Shown here one piece after another: positions 5,444 to 7,310 of a stretch of 7,310 nucleotides of DNA. Numbering within the stretch: position 1 is the first letter of the stretch; every line of letters starts with the position of its first letter. The notes under the pieces are model-generated. The model was not told the DNA's origin and made no database searches. It saw only the letters and a list, made by a program, of their open reading frames with translations. The DNA is from Gammaproteobacteria bacterium (GTDB lineage Bacteria; Pseudomonadota; Gammaproteobacteria; Steroidobacterales; Steroidobacteraceae), in assembly GCA_009923475.1 (NCBI GenBank), contig RFTM01000082.1:1-7310 (forward strand), read 5' to 3'. The translations under genes and the position numbers were made by a program.

Positions 5444-7309
5444 TCACTTGGCGAGCCAGCGACCGAGCCAGTCGTGGATCTCTTTGTAGAAGAGCTTGCT
5501 GTTCTCGCCTTTCAGGATCCAGTGGTTCTCGTCCGGGAATACGACCAGCCGGCTCGGCACCTGCTGCCGCTGCAGCGCCGACCAGTACTCGAGCGAGTTG
5601 TTGAGGGGCACGCGGAAGTCCTGCTCGCCGACCGTGACCAGCGTCGGCGTCTTGAACCGCGCCGCGTAGCGGATGGGGTTCTGCTCGCGCCACACCGGGC
5701 CCTGCTCCCAGACGGGTCCACCGTTGTTGATCTCGCGGCCGTAGATGGTGTCGCTCGTGCCCCACTGTGACTCGAGGTTGATGAGGCCGGCGTGGCTCAC
5801 GAGGCAGCGGTAGCGCGTGGTGGTCGCCTGCAGCCAATTGGCAAGGTGGCCGCCGTAGCTCGCGCCGCCCGCGCACTGACGCGAGGCGTCGATGAAGGGA
5901 TGGTCGCGCAGCGCGATATCCGCGGCTTCGTCCAACTCGTCGCCCGCGCTGCGCAGCGGGTCGCCCTGGATGGTCTGCGCGAAGGCCTCGCCGAAGCCGG
6001 TCGAGCCGCTGTAGTTCGTCAGCAGCACCACATACCCCGGCGCCGCGAGCAGGTGGTAGTTCCAGCGCAGCACCCACTGGTCGCGCCACATGGTGTGCGG
6101 TCCGCCGTGGATCACCACGAACAGCGGATATTTCTTGGCCGGATCGAAGCCCGGCGGCGTCACCAGCATGTTGTGGATGCGGCGGCCCTGCCGGCTCGTG
6201 AACCAGAACTCCTTGACCGGGGCGAGGTCGAGCGCCTTCACACGCTCGGTGTTGAAGGAAGTCAGCGCCTCATGCCCGCGCTTCGCGAGGTCGATGCGCA
6301 CCACCTCGGGCGGCTCGGTCGCGCTCTCGTAGTTGGCCACGATGAGCGGCGCACCCGCGCGGGCGCCACCCTGCGCGATGGCGAGGTTGGTGTAGACGCC
6401 CCGCGTCATGTCGAAAGAGAGCGAGACGGCGCTCGAAGCGCCGCCCTTGCTACCGGCCGCCGTGGCTCCGGCGCCCACGATCGGCGCCGAGTACAGCTTC
6501 TCGTGGCCCGCATCCTCGGCGAGGAAGTACACCCGGCGCGAATCGGTCGCGGGGGCGAAGGAGGTCACCGAGCGGTCCCAGCCGTCCGTCAGCAGCCTCG
6601 GGGCGCCGAGCGGCGCACCCGCCCCAGCGCCGTTCCACGCGAAGGCCGCGAGTTCGGTGCGCGTGTAGACCTTGTCGGAGGCGCGCTCGCGCGTGGCAAG
6701 CAGCGTGCGGCCATCCGCCGTGAAGGTCGGTGAGCCCCAGGAATGCTTGTCCACCGTGAGGCGTCGCGGCTCGGCGCCGTCGAGGCCCACGTACCAGAGC
6801 TGCGAGGTCGTGAACGCGTACGCCGCTTTGTCGCGGTCGGTGCTGGCGACGAACACCAGCCCGGCGCCGTCCGGTGTCCATGCGGCGTCCAAAGAATCCC
6901 CGCCGTCGCCGCCGCGCCCCGCGAAGCCCGGCGCCTTGACGAGCTCGGAGGATGCGAGCAGGTTGCGCGGCTCGCCGCCCGCGGCAAGATCGAGCACCAG
7001 CAGCCGCGGCTTGCGGTCCTCGAGCCAACGGTCCCAGTTGCGGATCGGGAAGCCCTCGTACTGCCGCGCGTTCCACTTGCGCGCCTTGCGCTCGGCGGCG
7101 ATGCGCTTGTTGTCGGACTCGAGCAGCGCGCCCGGGTAGTCGCTGCTGCTGAAGGCGATCTTGCGGCCGTCCGGCGAGAACTTCGGCGCGCGCGCGCCGT
7201 TGGTCAGCGTCGTGAGACGCCGCGCCTCGCCGCCGCGCAGATCGAGCAGGTACAACTGGTCCGTGTCGTCACCGTCGCGCTTGGCCGAGAACACGAGCCG
7301 CGTGCCGTC
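5444..7309 (-). CDS. S9 family serine peptidase (prolyl oligopeptidase / acylaminoacyl-peptidase type), 5' end missing
   Basis: The frame is open to the right edge and already reads DGTRLVFSAKRDGDD there, a beta-propeller blade motif, so the true start lies outside the window. About 621 residues are visible; related enzymes are near 680-700. Numbering from the V at 7294, propeller blades show FSPDGRKIAFSS (39-50), WTPDGAGLVFVAS (139-151) and FTADGRTLLATRE (191-203). The C-terminal alpha/beta-hydrolase domain begins near 360, with FVVIHGGPH (392-400) for the oxyanion region, nucleophile Ser479 in GASYG, Asp559 in GEQDFRVP and His591 in DENHWI. The triad is complete, so it is probably active, cleaving short peptides from the N-terminus (dipeptidyl or acyl-aminoacyl). 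Export cannot be judged without the N-terminus. It has its own terminator and no clear functional link to the operon downstream. Confidence 0.92.
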   Translation of the reverse strand, partial: DGTRLVFSAKRDGDDTDQLYLLDLRGGEARRLTTLTNGARAPKFSPDGRKIAFSSSDYPGALLESDNKRIAAERKARKWNARQYEGFPIRNWDRWLEDRKPRLLVLDLAAGGEPRNLLASSELVKAPGFAGRGGDGGDSLDAAWTPDGAGLVFVASTDRDKAAYAFTTSQLWYVGLDGAEPRRLTVDKHSWGSPTFTADGRTLLATRERASDKVYTRTELAAFAWNGAGAGAPLGAPRLLTDGWDRSVTSFAPATDSRRVYFLAEDAGHEKLYSAPIVGAGATAAGSKGGASSAVSLSFDMTRGVYTNLAIAQGGARAGAPLIVANYESATEPPEVVRIDLAKRGHEALTSFNTERVKALDLAPVKEFWFTSRQGRRIHNMLVTPPGFDPAKKYPLFVVIHGGPHTMWRDQWVLRWNYHLLAAPGYVVLLTNYSGSTGFGEAFAQTIQGDPLRSAGDELDEAADIALRDHPFIDASRQCAGGASYGGHLANWLQATTTRYRCLVSHAGLINLESQWGTSDTIYGREINNGGPVWEQGPVWREQNPIRYAARFKTPTLVTVGEQDFRVPLNNSLEYWSALQRQQVPSRLVVFPDENHWILKGENSKLFYKEIHDWLGRWLAK

Positions 7310-7310
7310 G

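Overview
The window is part of a very GC-rich, gene-dense bacterial chromosome. All confidently identified genes are on the minus strand, so read from high to low coordinates they run: the 3' part of an S9-family serine peptidase (7309-5444), a hairpin-rich non-coding leader (5443-5199), then the translation/transcription operon rimP (5198-4728), nusA (4695-3196), infB (3187-632), rbfA (632-228) and the first few codons of truB (231 to about 187). The order rimP-nusA-infB-rbfA-truB is the conserved proteobacterial nusA operon. NusA carries the duplicated C-terminal acidic repeats and IF2 has the long N-terminal region with a charged linker. The IF2 C-terminus reads closest to gammaproteobacterial sequences that I remember, so I infer a high-GC gammaproteobacterium, perhaps near Xanthomonadales or Steroidobacterales. 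This is inference from memory, not a search.

The operon is tightly packed: rimP-nusA gap 32 nt, nusA-infB gap 8 nt with the Shine-Dalgarno overlapping the nusA stop, infB/rbfA overlap TGATG, rbfA/truB overlap TTGA. The products cooperate in making and running the ribosome: RimP and RbfA mature the 30S subunit, IF2 delivers initiator tRNA, NusA controls pausing, termination and antitermination of RNA polymerase, and TruB makes tRNA pseudouridine 55. The S9 peptidase is a separate unit ending in its own hairpin terminator.

The most interesting ordinary-looking stretch is the 245-bp gap before rimP. It holds a promoter-like sequence embedded in the upstream terminator, a 22-codon ORF, a chain of overlapping small inverted repeats feeding into a strong intrinsic terminator, a second GC hairpin, and a second intrinsic terminator just before the rimP ribosome binding site. 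Any transcript starting upstream must pass two terminators to reach rimP and nusA. This suggests attenuation, plausibly feedback by NusA itself.

The most anomalous stretch is the left edge. truB begins normally, but after 15 codons (about position 187) the sequence stops resembling TruB in every minus-strand frame. Positions 1 to about 186 instead read best as a helical Glu/Ala/Arg-rich protein on the plus strand. This is either a real rearrangement or an assembly join. I see no tRNA, rRNA, CRISPR, insertion sequence or phage gene in the window, and no clear new system.
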